Under the pieces are notes generated by a model that made no database searches, was not told the origin of the DNA, and saw only the letters and a list, made by a program, of their open reading frames with translations. The position numbers and the translations under genes were made by a program. DNA of 64,000 nt from Strix aluco (Eukaryota > Chordata > Aves > Strigiformes > Strigidae): contig NC_133938.1 of NCBI RefSeq assembly GCF_031877795.1, positions 11,068,920-11,132,919 of the forward strand, read 5' to 3'. Every line of letters begins with the position of its first letter. Within the stretch, counting starts at the first letter, position 1. Positions 24,101 through 36,619 of the stretch are shown here, piece after piece.

Positions 24101-27100
24101 CCTAACTCTGACAGCAGTTTTATGGATGAACACGTTTGAGAATACGTGTCTCCTGCCCTAGACCTGTTCACTTCAGGCACTGGCTACCCTCCATCTGTTA
24201 CTGCTCTTTCTCCCCCCAAAAAGCCCAGAAAACCTATGTGAAGATCTGCAGATGTGCGTGTTCTTGCCTTTCTGCATGTGCAAATGTACTGCACTGTCTA
24301 GTGCTTGTAGTTCTGTGACCACATGACAACCTCATATTTCATTTAAAAATTAAAGTCTGCAGCCCTCGTGATATCAAAATAGTTTTGGAAACATGACCTT
24401 GAAGATCAAAAATAACAAACAGAAAATATATCCAAAGGCATTAATGATAAATACCATGCTGAGCGATGCTAACTTTTTGAAAGCTGTGCCTCGTGATTTT
24501 GGCACTCTCAGTGGCTGGTGTGAATAGTCTGCCTGAAGCCATTGAGACTAAATTTAAGCAGATGTTAACTGATTTGCAGAAAGTGATCCTTAAGAAAGGT
24601 AAGAGCCAAAAAGTAGAACATAAGAAGTGGAAGGAAGGAAATTATATAGGATAATGGTAAGTCATGCGATCTCTCATCACATAGACCAGTCAGTTGCATA
24701 CCATACTCATTCCAGGCCATTTACAAGCTTTTTTTTACATTACCACTTACAAGGTAAAAATAACTTAAAATTTCAAATTTTATACCTATACACTACAAGA
24801 CTATTATCTTTCCTCAGTCACTTCAAGTTTAACTCCTTTGAAAGCGTCATTCTGAGGCTGACAGCCTATTAGTTTATATGATTCTGTTTGTGGATTTTCC
24901 TTATTTCAGTGCACAATCCTCATAGCAACCCCCTGCTCAGGAAATATCAATCTTCTTTTCCCATATTAATTCATAAATACAAACTTTCTCCACATCTTCC
25001 TCAAGTGACAGTTTCACTGTTAGTGTACCTGTGCTCTGTCACAATATTGAACATCAGCATTCATGAAACTCCCTCCCACACCGTATTTCCTCCTCTCAGT
25101 AACATCAGCAAACATAACTAAGCAGAAAACACTGCATGAATGAGTGCTGCTCCTCAGAACACGAGCCCTTTACTTATGTCTGTGAGTATAAAATGAAATG
25201 GGTGAGCTGTTTAGTTTTCATTGGGATTTAGGTCTTCCTGGCCAGCTCAGAGTTTATGTACATGTCAAGCTAAGATAATGTGCACATCTCTTGAAGATCT
25301 GTTGCTAAGCTCTACTGTGCAACCATACCACGTTACGAGCATAGCCAGCGTAGACTTTTTGAGTTGAATCTGAGTCCACTGAAAAAAAGTGAGAGAAATA
25401 ACTGTATCTTCCACACTAATCTCCATGAAGGTATGAAGCCTGCAAAGATGATTCCATATGTGTTTATAACTGGCTGACGGACTGGGAATGGGATGAAAGT
25501 GGAGAAAACCACTGTAAGAATAAATGTATTCCGTACAGTGAGGTAAGAAACTCTGATCAGCTGGAGCAGAAAAGATGGCATTAAGAGTTGGGGGTTTTTT
25601 CCTGAATATATGGGTGTAAAATGCAACAGGTGAATTATTTTTACTTCAGCAGTTTCAAGTCATACCTACATCAGAGTTTTTAAGTACATAAATCTTAAAA
25701 CATTTATATTTATGTAAATCACTCTAAGTATATATACATTTAATTAATCACTATTCATGCCACTTGTGAAAAAAAAGTTCAAGCAGCACAGATATTTTAA
25801 CCACAGTGGGGTTTATAAAGTAAAAGATAAATTAACTTTGTTCATACAACAGAGACACTGAGATGCATTTTATAACCTTCCTTACATAATGTGGGGCTTT
25901 ACACACCTCTGCCTTTTTTAACTGGGATGTAAGTTCCCAAATCACTAAGGAATTTTTAAGGTTTTCTTGCCTATTAGGCATCTTTGCCCTTTTCTCTATT
26001 TTACCTTGTTATGTCCAAGTCCTTTTCCATCTTCCAAGTCCCAAAGTCCTGACATTTTTCTAATTGTCTCCCTTTTGTTCTCCATAGACCCGTCATATCT
26101 CTCATGTGTGTTCTCCATTGTGTCTGCCAATGGCTAGGCAGAGTTAACTTTGTTCTATACAACTCTGATGGTTAAAGAGCAGCACTGACAAGCTTTCTGA
26201 GAGCTCATCCCATCTTTCTGAGAAGGTTTCTTGGTTAGGATAACTAATTTTATGAGCAAAAGTGTATAAAATGAGAACTGACAAGACTTATAGGAGCAAG
26301 GTGGCCTGGAACCTGATCTACAGACCTTTCATGAGTCAGGTAGGATTTTTCCCAGTGACTCAAGTAAGTTTAGCATCAGGGCAATATCATACAGCTCAAA
26401 ACTGCTACACTTATTTGAATACTTTTAAGTTGAACTTCACTGAGTCCATGAAAACTGTCCAAATTGCAGAAGCAAATGAAATTTAAGTGTACTGCTTAGG
26501 GACTGGTAGTATGGCTTGCAGAGATCCCAGATTCACTGTTTTGAATTCAATTCAAGTGCACGTACTTCCAGAAGTCAGTTCAGCAACTGATAAAACTGGA
26601 AGTCACAGTCCAGTTAGTGCAGGATTGCTGTCTGCCTTGCAAAAGTGACACTAATCAGCAGGCTCAGGAAGGTGGCCAAAAAACAAATGGGCTGCGGAAA
26701 CTTACAGCTTAGTTTCCCAGATGTGCTAAATCATCAGTAGTTCCAGATGAAGTGAAAAACAAAATAATAATCTCCAGTCCCTGTTCAAACTGGTCCAGAG
26801 ATGGAAGTTTTTAACCTTGAATTCCCTTGTACTTATTTCTTAAAGAAAATATACCATCTGCAGGGAAAACATGCAGCAAATTCAGAGTTCTTATCACTTG
26901 AAGCCAGGCACAGCTATTCCTAAACTAAATGGAACCACACCCTAAACTGCCCATGTTTTTACCAAAAATAGGTTTGCATGGTAAGTAAGAATAAAGATGA
27001 AGTTTCTTCAGAGAAATTAAAAAAAACACATATTCCGTATGAAAATTACATGATATACAAACACTAGACTCACTTGGTTTGGACTCAACTCATGGAAAAG

Positions 27101-29724
27101 AAAGTTACTGTTACCCAGAAGCACAAATGGTTTTCCAATGTTCCTTTCTTTTGATGCCCTCGGCTCATACGCAGCAGCAATCATCAGCCCTGCGTTTGAC
27201 ATATGCAAGTGGTTGTAAGGACTATTTGGAACAAATGCTGAATATGGAACAAATGCTGAATATTAAGAATGCACAACAAATCCTAGCCAGTTTTAGCCTG
27301 GATAAATCGAGGCACATTTTGTCATTGTTCTCCCAGCTGAGTGCTCCCCAAGCAATGTTAATGCACAGACTAAAACATTTTCCAAGAAGCTGAAGAATCA
27401 GAATCCTTTGCAGTAATTTAGGGACATGTTTGGTAAAAGGGCTGTGTGCACTGCTTGTTTGCTGCAGCATTCTGGCTATGCTCTGATCTTTAAGCAGAGT
27501 TAGGAGGAAGGTCGAAATAAAATTACCAATTTAACAAGTAGAAGAGCATGAATACATGTTACAGAACCTGTGGGACACCAAAATACGATGTAGCCATGTA
27601 TCCTGCATACAGACCAAAGAAAACCACGACAGCTTCTAATACTTTCTGGAATGATTAGGTAAAGGCAGGTAGAAATCCAGGAACTGTACAGGAGCTGGAA
27701 AAAGATGTCTAAGACGGCTTAAAAGCACAGGAATAGTGGGAAAGAAACAGATAGATCTGCCTGCCCTAAGAACACAAGGAGAGAACTAGATGCAGCCATC
27801 TTTCCATTTCTGACCCTGCATTGCTCCTAGTGCACTAGCCAACCTCCACACTCCTCCTCCAGCAACTGCAGCATCCGTGGAGCAATATGTGAACTGAAAA
27901 GCTGTTTTACAGACTACAGAGTCTTTGGGGCTATTTGGAATGGACTCTGTATTACTCACGAAGGATAGATTTCTAAGGCAAAATGATGATTATGATTTCT
28001 TCTCAGCTGCCTTCCTGCACAGTATAGGTCAACACAGTTTTGCATATGGGGATACAGGGGGACATCTCACAAGAAGAACTTGTTGTGGAAAATAGGTGGA
28101 GCAGAAAAAGCTGCAGGACTACAGATGCCCAGTCCTGCTTCCATATAATAGACTTAAAATCTGTAACCATTGATTTTTTGCACACAGAGCAGCTTCCATG
28201 CATCAATTTCCCAACCACAAAGACAGGGAACCTTCTGCAATATTCACAATATCAGATCTTTATATGAGCTGGTGATGACAATAAACCAGCACATCATCCA
28301 GAAATTACAGCACTAAGAGAAACACTGTAGAATTAAAGAATCGGTGTCATGTGCAAGGACTACTTGTACTACTACAGATGAAATACAGCTTTCTTCAGAG
28401 AGATACTGGTGACATGGTCAAGGTGAATCAGTCATCAATGGAGCCCAGCAGTCCTGCTGCCTGGCCCACTGTTTCAGTCATTAACACTCCTTAATTCCCA
28501 AGGCTTCTACTCTTGCTGTCACTCCCACCCGCAACATCATTCTCAGCTTTGCTTCTGGGAGTACCTAAAGCTTCCTTTACAGAAACAGAAAAGATTGAAC
28601 TTCAGCCACAAACACATGGGATAAATGCAGGCAAGATAAAGTGTATATCCTGCCTACTTTGTGGCTGGACATGATAACTCCTAAACTAATACTCTTTAGG
28701 TGAACTCAAGCTGGGCGGACAGAAGGTTGTCACAACGTGAGCTTGGCAAACAAGAAATATCTTTGCTGTATGGTTGTACAGGTCCTAGGACACAGGCCTT
28801 ACAAAACGATGTAGTACCAAGAATAAGACAGATTCACTTGAAGAGAGTACAAGAAGCTGCTGTTTACAATTTCTTGAGCCAGAAAGGCCATTGCACCACT
28901 GGACATAGCACTTTGGAAGCTGGAAGAAAACTTAGTTTCTTCAAGCATTTTCTAAGTTATATCCCTTCTTGTTGTCTGTGAGGTCCTGCTCGGTCATGAT
29001 GTATGTTGCAGCAGGCATGAAGAGATCACACGGAGCTGTGACTCCACTGGGCTGTCTCTAGCCTGTAGATATAAAGATTCCCGTATTCAAAGCAGTGTCT
29101 GGCACTTTCAGCACTGCTGAGATCCCAAGACGTGTCAGAGTGTCCTGACATGTACAGCCTCTCACTCACAGCTTTGGTCTGTCAGACCCAGGAAGCTAGC
29201 TGGGCTGTCAGCCCCACAGTAGAAACAAAGGGCTGGCTTTTGATCACTTTGCACTTTGTGTAATCACTTGCTTTCACAACAGGCAAATCTCTTTTGCCAG
29301 CTGTGGAACTGAGTAACATTTTAAGATATCTCAGAAGTGATGAAGCCTGGCACACAGCAAGACAGTGAATGACTGCAGACTGTTTTTTTATAATCTAGTA
29401 CCGGTAAATGTTTATCAGTTTGGTACAAACTGATTTTCACTCAATTCTTTTAAAATGTAATTGATGCATTTCTTATTTGACACACAGATGTACACAGATG
29501 GGACTGACATGTGCCAGAATATGTGGGGGGAGTCATTTAAGGTGAGCAAATCCTCCTGCATCTGCTTGCAAATGAACGAGAAGGACATGATGGCAATCAA
29601 GTATCTCCTCTCCGAAAGCTCAGAGGAAAGCTCCAGCATCAGCAGCAGTGAGGAGCATGCCTGCCAAAAGAAACTCCTGAAGATTGAGAAACTAAAGGGA
29701 GAGGAAGGAGAACAAACAAGATAA
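18167..29724 (+). CDS. RBP: riboflavin-binding protein precursor, 5 coding exons
   Basis: Secreted vitamin carrier that binds riboflavin and loads it into egg white and yolk. Coding exons: 18167-18305, 19006-19105, 20251-20379, 25431-25542, 29488-29724; all junctions are GT-AG and the total is 238 aa, equal to the chicken precursor as I recall it. Residues 1-17 (MLRFALTLFAVITSSTC) are the signal peptide, with mature Gln18 as in chicken. All 18 cysteines of the mature chain are present, consistent with the nine disulfides of the folate-receptor-like fold. The ligand-contact residues named in chicken, Tyr75 (CFYRC) and Trp156 (QNMWG, mature numbering), are kept. The acidic Ser-rich phosphorylation stretch (LLSESSEESSSISSSEE) near the C-terminus, needed for oocyte uptake, is intact. 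Chicken sequons at Asn36 and Asn147 are Asp here; new ones are NNS and NYT. GGTGAG inside exon 5 (29540-29545) is a decoy donor: coding continues as in chicken. Confidence 0.97.
20380..25430 (+). other. RBP: RBP intron 3
   Basis: A 5.05 kb intron between GTAGGT (donor after ...CQSFCDDW) and an AG acceptor at 25429-25430. No exon-like segment or clear transposon was recognised inside; a short C/T-rich tract lies at 21256-21284. The other RBP introns are 18306-19005, 19106-20250 and 25543-29487. The last contains an 18 bp tandem duplication listed separately. Confidence 0.9.
27227..27262. repeat. perfect tandem duplication, 2 x 18 bp
   Basis: TGGAACAAATGCTGAATA is present twice in direct succession (27227-27244 and 27245-27262) within RBP intron 4. 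Confidence 0.9.
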
Positions 29725-29820
29725 ATGTTGGCGGATGTATGTCAGGACAAGAGAAATCGTCATGGAGGCTGGGCTCAGGGCATCACACCAGCCTGCTTTA
29801 TCCCTTACTTCCTAGAACAT

Positions 29821-29826
29821 AATAAA
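29821..29826 (+). terminator. RBP: RBP polyadenylation signal
   Basis: AATAAA 97 bases after the RBP stop codon, followed within 40 bases by a GT-rich stretch (TTTCTGTGATGTTTTTG). This predicts a 3' UTR of roughly 115-125 bases. Confidence 0.7.
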
Positions 29827-29849
29827 TCAATGGCTGGTTATATTAATCT

Positions 29850-32800
29850 TTCTGTGATGTTTTTGCATCTGCATCACAAAGCTCCCAGACAGGTTAGCAC
29901 AGGTGTAATCTTGTGACTTGAACTGAACAGCTAGAAGCCTGAAGGTAACAGCTAGGAGTTGACTTTCAAAGAGGAGAGGCACAGGCAGCTCCTGCTGACT
30001 TAAGGTGGAACAGTGAGAACTGGAGACCTCTGGAAGGCCATGCCAATAATGCACCAAATCTTCAACCCAAACCTTTCATTAGCACAGGCACACAGCACTT
30101 CTGTCACGAGTTCTGGTATGCCTGACTCTGCTCGGATGAAGAAGAAACGCTGCAGGCAGAAATAGGCCAGTGACCCTGGCTACAGACCACCGAAATGTAT
30201 TTATTTTATGTCTCAAAAACATTCTTGCAAAACAGGAGATTGTGGTGTACTAGATAAATCCCTGCATACTGTTTACTGGATATTGCCAGTATACAGTATC
30301 CACGGTCTGTTGCACTGGGCTTTTACCTTAAACAGCAGTGCAAAAGTCTCTCACAATATAATTTGAACCATAATTTTGAGTGCAATTAATCCCACTGAAT
30401 TATTCTGGACAGAATGATCTGTGACAAATGGAAGTGTCAGAGATGGCCCCAATCAGGTTTCTCCCATCAGTAGTTCTGGTTCCCAGCATCACTGTTAGGT
30501 CAAAGTAAAACCAAAATCTGCACCAATCCCAGGTGGACTTGTCAGACAAGGATGAAAGAAATCCTGCTTTCAATTATGCATCCATACTCCCCCTGACTCC
30601 ACTGCAGTGGAGTGGACAGGTCTGTGCCATTCTATACAGCCTTTCATAGTAGTATCACCAGGGAAGCCATGAGAAGGATTTAATTTCAGGGGTCAGGTTA
30701 TCAAATTGTGAAAATCAGCATAATCCCAGTGCTTGCTATGGAGCTAGGCACCTTACAGCATTTAAGGATCTGGCCCACAGTTAAAACAATGACTTGGCAC
30801 ATCCTGTTAAATTAGGAGAATCTTAAAAATCCAGCACACTTTCTTCACTGGCCTGTTTATTTATTGGAATGGTTTCACACAGCTGCAACAGTAATGCTAA
30901 ACCCATTAGGTCATGCTCTGCTTCCAACCAGCTTCTCAGTATATTTAACAATGGACTAATTCCTACCAGCACTGAATTGTTTTTAGAATGATACTTTGCT
31001 ACATCTGTATTTCGTGCTAACTCAATTTGTCAGTTCTACTGTTTGAAAAGAAAAAACAAGAATTTGGTCTTCTGTAAAGCTCTGACAGTCCTTTTCCCCC
31101 CCATTTCACTAACTCTGTTCTTTCCTGTGCTTCTTTATTGCACCTGAATCAGAGCAGAAATTTTCCTGCTTTTTATTTTGCTGTGCTCAAAATTCAATAA
31201 TTAATTCTCCCTTCTCCCTGCTATAACACCAACTTTTTCTGTATCACCATAGCCAAAGATTTCCTTCATGTTTTTTGTTAAGTAAAGCACAATTGTTTCT
31301 GCCTGTGTCTCTGCTCTTTTTCTTCCCATTCCACTTTATTCTCTTTGCTCTGGCTAAATTACTCTTGAAACCACTTTCAACAAACAATTCTTCCATGCTT
31401 AGTTTCAGGATGAGCCATGGACCGGTTATTGCATGCTCTTGAACAACATTGGATCCTACAGCAGCTAAGGGACCAAGACCAATTAGCTCCTATTCATAAC
31501 TTTCCCACTGACTCATGATGTACCCTAAGCAAACCATTTAACTCTTTTGTGACCCAAATAATTTTGCAGAGCTACCACATTTCCTCTAGGTCATCTCTTT
31601 TCTAAGCCAAAAAGTCAAGAACTACTCAGTTGTCCCTAGCGTAGAAATTGTCCCATATCTCTTGGTCATTCTTTCATTGATCCAGGTAAGTTTTATTCAA
31701 ATACAAGTTATCATCTAGAAAGACTTTCAGTATTGATTTAAAACTTCAAATAATGGAGAATTGGCCAATGCACCTGATCATTTGTTTCCTCAGTGTTAAA
31801 GATTATCCCTGATTTAACGTTTGTTGTTTCAGCTTTCAGCCACTGGTTGTTGCCAAAGCGTGTTGTATTAGAGTTCTTCAGTATTCAGCATTGCTTTTCT
31901 GCTCAGCAGCATATACAGTGGATCAAATTGCTTCTTAGCAATTAGCTCTATCTTAGCTCTATTTAGTTTACATATGTCATTGTAAGGCATTCCCTCTCTC
32001 CTTAGATCATAATTATGGTTCTTGCTGTACCTTCTCCAGTCATGACTATCCTCCCTAAATTGTACAAATCAAAGCCGTGCGCCATGGCAGCGTTTCCCTG
32101 CCTCTCTACACACTTCCCCCTGATTTCACTGCCTGTGTCTACGAAGGCGTCATTCTGATTATTTGCATGCCTCCAGTGTCCATGTATGTGTTCCTCATAT
32201 TTTCTTGGTGTTAACTCTTTTCCACTATACAGCTCCCTGGTCCCAGAGTTGTGAACTGTGATCTTAGTTCTTAGGCTTATTGCTTTGAACTTGGTTGTAT
32301 TACAAAACCTTCGTGTGAATATACCAACCTTCCTAAGCCACTGTTTGCTCTGTCTAGCTGCTCTATATTCACAGTAATTTAGATTTTAAACAATCTCTGT
32401 GTCATTCAGAAATGCTATCAGTGGTGATTTTACATTTATAGAAAGGCTAGGATAGCTCAGATAAAGCAAAATTTGAAACAACGCAAATCAATAAAAATCA
32501 GACTACAGCAATACACTGCTGTAGGTGAACCAGGGAAAGGAAAGATCCAAGTTACTGATGATTGCAGACTTCCCCAGCTAATGCTGACCTGATTTGGTAA
32601 GTGCCTGCTATGCACCACAGCTCAAAAGCACATGCCCTGCTTCTGGACCCACACTGGCCCAGGCAACTGAAATGTCTCTGTATTTGGTGACACTAGACTA
32701 AGAGCTTTATCAAAATGTCACAATGATAGATCAAATGCTTTGTGAAATATGTTGTGAAATATGTTCCTACACTAATCTGTAGGAAACAGACTTACAATCT

Positions 32801-35800
32801 TTATCAAGAAATTAAATTGGGTTTATCACCAAGACAATGTTGATAAGAATTATTGCCAATTATTGACTTATTTACAGCCTGGCCAAGTTTCGGCTTTTGT
32901 ACTGTGCTACTTGGGACTGGTGTCACGTTAACCATAACACAGCTAGCTGGGTCATCCTGCTTGCTCTGTTTATTTATTTTTTTTCCTTAAACATTGGCAC
33001 AATACTATGAGTCTTCTGAAATTTCACTGAAATGCCAGGAGATATTACAAATGAGATCTCTCTTGACAGTTCTGCTAGAGCTCTTCAGTATAGGCTATCC
33101 GAGCCTGCTGCTTTAAAATTATTGTTACTTACGATGATGAACTTCATCTTTAATTACTTGCAGAGTGAGAAGGATTTCATCATCCTTCTGTAATGCACAT
33201 ATTTCAATACTAAGCATTATAAACAAAACTGGCCCACTGTATGTTGTACCATTGCAAGGCTTTCTTCATGAGGTTACTCAGTTGTTTTCACCTTTAATTT
33301 CCACAATTTCCTGCAGTACCTTTAGAGTTCTCACTCTATTTTTATGGTTCATAATTCTCCATGGATATTGACTGCAATATAGCTTCCTTTTTAAAAAATA
33401 ATAAGCACCAGTAATTATGATATTTTCAACTTCTGTTGCATTTTTCATGTGCAGGTTTCACTCAGAAGCATTTTATAAATATTCATTAATCTTCAAAATA
33501 CACCTGAGGGGAAAATAAGTAGTGAGAAGCAAACTGAGTCAGTGGGAAAGAGTCAGTAAGAGACTTATCTGATCATTGCAAGTATTGCAGAACTAGGACT
33601 AGCATGGACAAGTTCTGCTTCGGAGCCTTATTTCACACTGCAAATGGAGTTGCACTTTGTAAGGTGATCCTTGGACAGAAGTTATTATGCAAAAATTATA
33701 AAAGAGATTTTATGAAATAAAATATTGCAAATGCTGAGCATCCAAAAAATAGAACAAGTTATTAAACAATGCATTTCCATGTACATTGAAGTATAACAAA
33801 ATTATAAAAATAATGTTAGATTATTTAAGACAAATGATCTCAAAACAGGCTTATTTCCCTTGCTGAGAGACAACCAGCCTGCAGAAAAAGGGAAAGCTGT
33901 AAATGTGACACAGGTTTTTAAGGGTTTTGATAACATTTGATGTAATATCCTGATAGGCAAGCTGAGAAAACCAAAGTGCAAACAAAATCATCATAATACT
34001 TGTGCACAACTGGTTTAAAAATACATCAAAATATTACTATGGGTATGTTGTCATTAAACTCAGACAGGTCTTCTGTTAGGAATCCCAAAGGGTCTGTTCT
34101 GATTCTAGTGAACACTTTTGCTTACTCAGACAATGAAGTAGAGATTCTGCAAGCTCTTTGAAGGACAAGATTAGAATAAAAATGATCTTTCTAACCAGAG
34201 AACTAGTCCAAGCCTCCAAAGGTGAACTTGCGAAAAGGGAGATGAAAAATGCTTGCACTGAAGAAAGGTAAATCAAGGAAAAAATTCATCCAGGGAAATA
34301 CGTGGCAAGAGAACAGCAGAGCAGCCACAGAACTAGGATGTGTAGTAGCAGCCTATGCCATTTACAGTTGAAATGCTGCACTGTGGAAGATTTAATCTTC
34401 TAAGGCTTCAGTGTATGCAGAGCCCTGGAAGTCCTGACTCACAAAGCAAACAGATGCAGGACCTGCAGACATCCTACTAACAGTTACTCAGAGTTTGTGA
34501 CGTATCTCACATTCCAGAGAGACGCTGCATCTGGAATGACCCCGCTGCACACACAGGCTGTGGAATGTGGTGGGTATCAGGCAGAGGTTAACTCTATCCC
34601 TCTTCTCAATGAAATCGGCTCATAAGCTCTGTCAGTGCAAGTGCAATACCTTCTAGGACAGTAAACATGCTCCTGATATATATCTAATGACTATATTAAA
34701 ACAGGGGATAGAATTAGCTGAATTTATGCACATTTTCAGGTTATCTTCCTTTTTTTCTGTTCAAAAGGTTTGCATAACTTGGAGTTATTTTTAAAAATGC
34801 CACTTGCTCTAGACAGCTCATGGGTCTGTTGTGTGTTTGCTCTACTTTATTATCCAAGGGAACATGGTGATTTAGACAAGAAGAGTTAAGTAAAGAGTCC
34901 AAAAAGCATTAGGATTTGGATTACAATTTGAAACATTGCCAAACTTTACTAATGGCAAGACTAAAGTCTCATGTGCCTGAAGACTGATAATTCTCAAGCA
35001 CAACTCATTTTTCTTTTTGACAAATGAAGACCTGCACCTTCGATAAAGCCACCTTAGTGAGCAGGTCTAATTCAGTGTGAAGCTGCAGGACAACTCTAGA
35101 CAACAGCGAAAAAAGAGCCAAGCTATGAAATCAGCCATCTACTTCAGATAAGTGAGACACGGGGTCAGACCCAAGAGTCTGGCAGCTTTCAACAGCTCCA
35201 AGAAAAAGTTGCAGCGATCCCCTACTACTGAGATTTAACTTCTCAGAGAAATAAGGGGGGAAAATCTCTTTGCTGCACAGTTTTGCTTCCCTTTAGCTAC
35301 CAAAAGCCTATCTCTCCTGCCTCTGTTTTGATCACCAACTGCTATCTGAGTCTTAGTATTCTTTTGGCCTCCTTCCTTGGAAATGCAGTGAGCTCTCTGT
35401 GGAGTTTGCCTTGGTTCCCCTCTCAGACAGCTGTGATTAATTCAGTGTTCAAGCTCTTGAGTTAATTCTCTCATTAGATCACTTTCCTTCTTCATGGAAT
35501 GATTATTCCCACAGGAGAAATGAGAAAGACTAAAACAATATTGTGCTAGTATCTGACACACTGCATCCAGGATGTTTACTTTAAATCAAATTGCCTGGAA
35601 TTGCTCCAGATCTATGGCTTAAACACAAGAATCTTCTAACTGGTAGGAAACTGTAGCCACGCATATTGCACAACATTCCCAGTTTCACTGGAATTCCTCC
35701 AAACTTCCTGCTAGGTAAGTGTACCCAGAACATGAACCTCTCCACACAAGTAGGTCAGATGACACAATCCTTTCATTGCTAGGGCATACTTTAAGACTGA

Positions 35801-36260
35801 AAAAGTTTTTTTCCTTTTTTTATTACTTCTTATCATACGTCAATCACCTTTTGACCCAACACTGTTGTGAAGGTGAAGCCTGGAGCAGACAGCAGCAAAA
35901 TATTGCCAGTGCTCCTGAAATCACAAGCCATTTTTTGTGCATTACTCACTGGGAATGCCACATTCTCTCTAGAGGCTTTCGCAGCTCAGACATGCTCCCC
36001 ACTTTTGCTGCCTGCCAAAAGGCTCCCCGGGCTATGGCTGGTTGCTGGAGGGCATCACCCCACTCAGCTGGACTCTAGCACAGCCTGCTTCTCAGTACCT
36101 TTGGTGCAATGTGGATACTTGGGAGAGTTTCTCAATATCCCGTTCAAGAATGCTAAACCTGTCTGAACTGACAACTGTGGTATCAGGTGGTTACCTTAAT
36201 GTCACCTTTACCTGAAGCCATATTACAGTGAAAGTAATAAAAATACTTAATTACAAATTC
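29850..36260. other. intergenic region downstream of RBP
   Basis: About 6.4 kb of AT-rich sequence with only short, unrelated open frames. No exon, RNA gene or clear transposon recognised. Faint MIR-like word patterns near 31510-31565 and 33460-33590 are too weak to call. Ends at the pentanucleotide array. Confidence 0.7.
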
Positions 36261-36263
36261 AAA

Positions 36264-36488
36264 AGGAGAGGAGAGGAGAGGAGAGGAGAGGAGAGGAGAG
36301 GAGAGGAGAGGAGAGGAGAGGAGAGGAGAGGAGAGGAGAGGAGAGGAGAGGAGAGGAGAGGAGAGGAGAGGAGAGGAGAGGAGAGGAGAGGAGAGGAGAG
36401 GAGAGGAGAGGAGAGGAGAGGAGAGGAGAGGAGAGGAGAGGAGAGGAGAGGAGAGGAGAGGAGAGGAGAGGAGAGGAGAGGAGAGAGG
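36264..36488. repeat. pure (GGAGA)n pentanucleotide array
   Basis: About 45 uninterrupted copies of a five-base unit, GAGGA/GGAGA on plus and TCTCC on minus, over about 225 bp. The plus strand is all purine, so the tract can form triplex (H-DNA) structures and is prone to length change. Because five is not a multiple of three, every frame is open, which explains the Arg/Glu/Gly and Ser/Pro/Leu frames on opposite strands; these are not genes. True length may differ from the assembled one. Confidence 0.97.
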
Positions 36489-36583
36489 ATCATTCAGCAT
36501 GGCACTTCAAGGAGCTTTACAGTTCTCATAGCCATTAACAGTTCAGCTGAGAAATGGACACAGCCATCACCACCTCCCAGGTA

Positions 36584-36609
36584 GTGTGAAAACTTTAAAG
36601 TTTTCACAC
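36584..36609. repeat. perfect 26 bp palindrome
   Basis: GTGTGAAAACTTT at 36584-36596 is followed immediately by its exact reverse complement to 36609, with no spacer. It sits about 95 bases past the pentanucleotide array and can form a cruciform. No function known. Confidence 0.92.
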
Positions 36610-36619
36610 AAGCCCTATG

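Noticed and set aside
29540-29546. Splice donor GGTGAGC inside RBP exon 5
   Set aside because: Reading straight through gives SFKVSKSSC, matching chicken SFKVSESSC; using the donor would remove conserved residues.
33460-33590. Possible second MIR-like SINE
   Set aside because: Word-level resemblance to ATTAATC..CTCAAAAC..CTGAGGGG patterns only; too diverged to assign without alignment.
36183-36584. Arg/Glu/Gly and Ser/Pro/Leu repeat proteins on opposite strands
   Set aside because: Pure translation of a pentanucleotide microsatellite; open in all frames and without a promoter or conserved flank.
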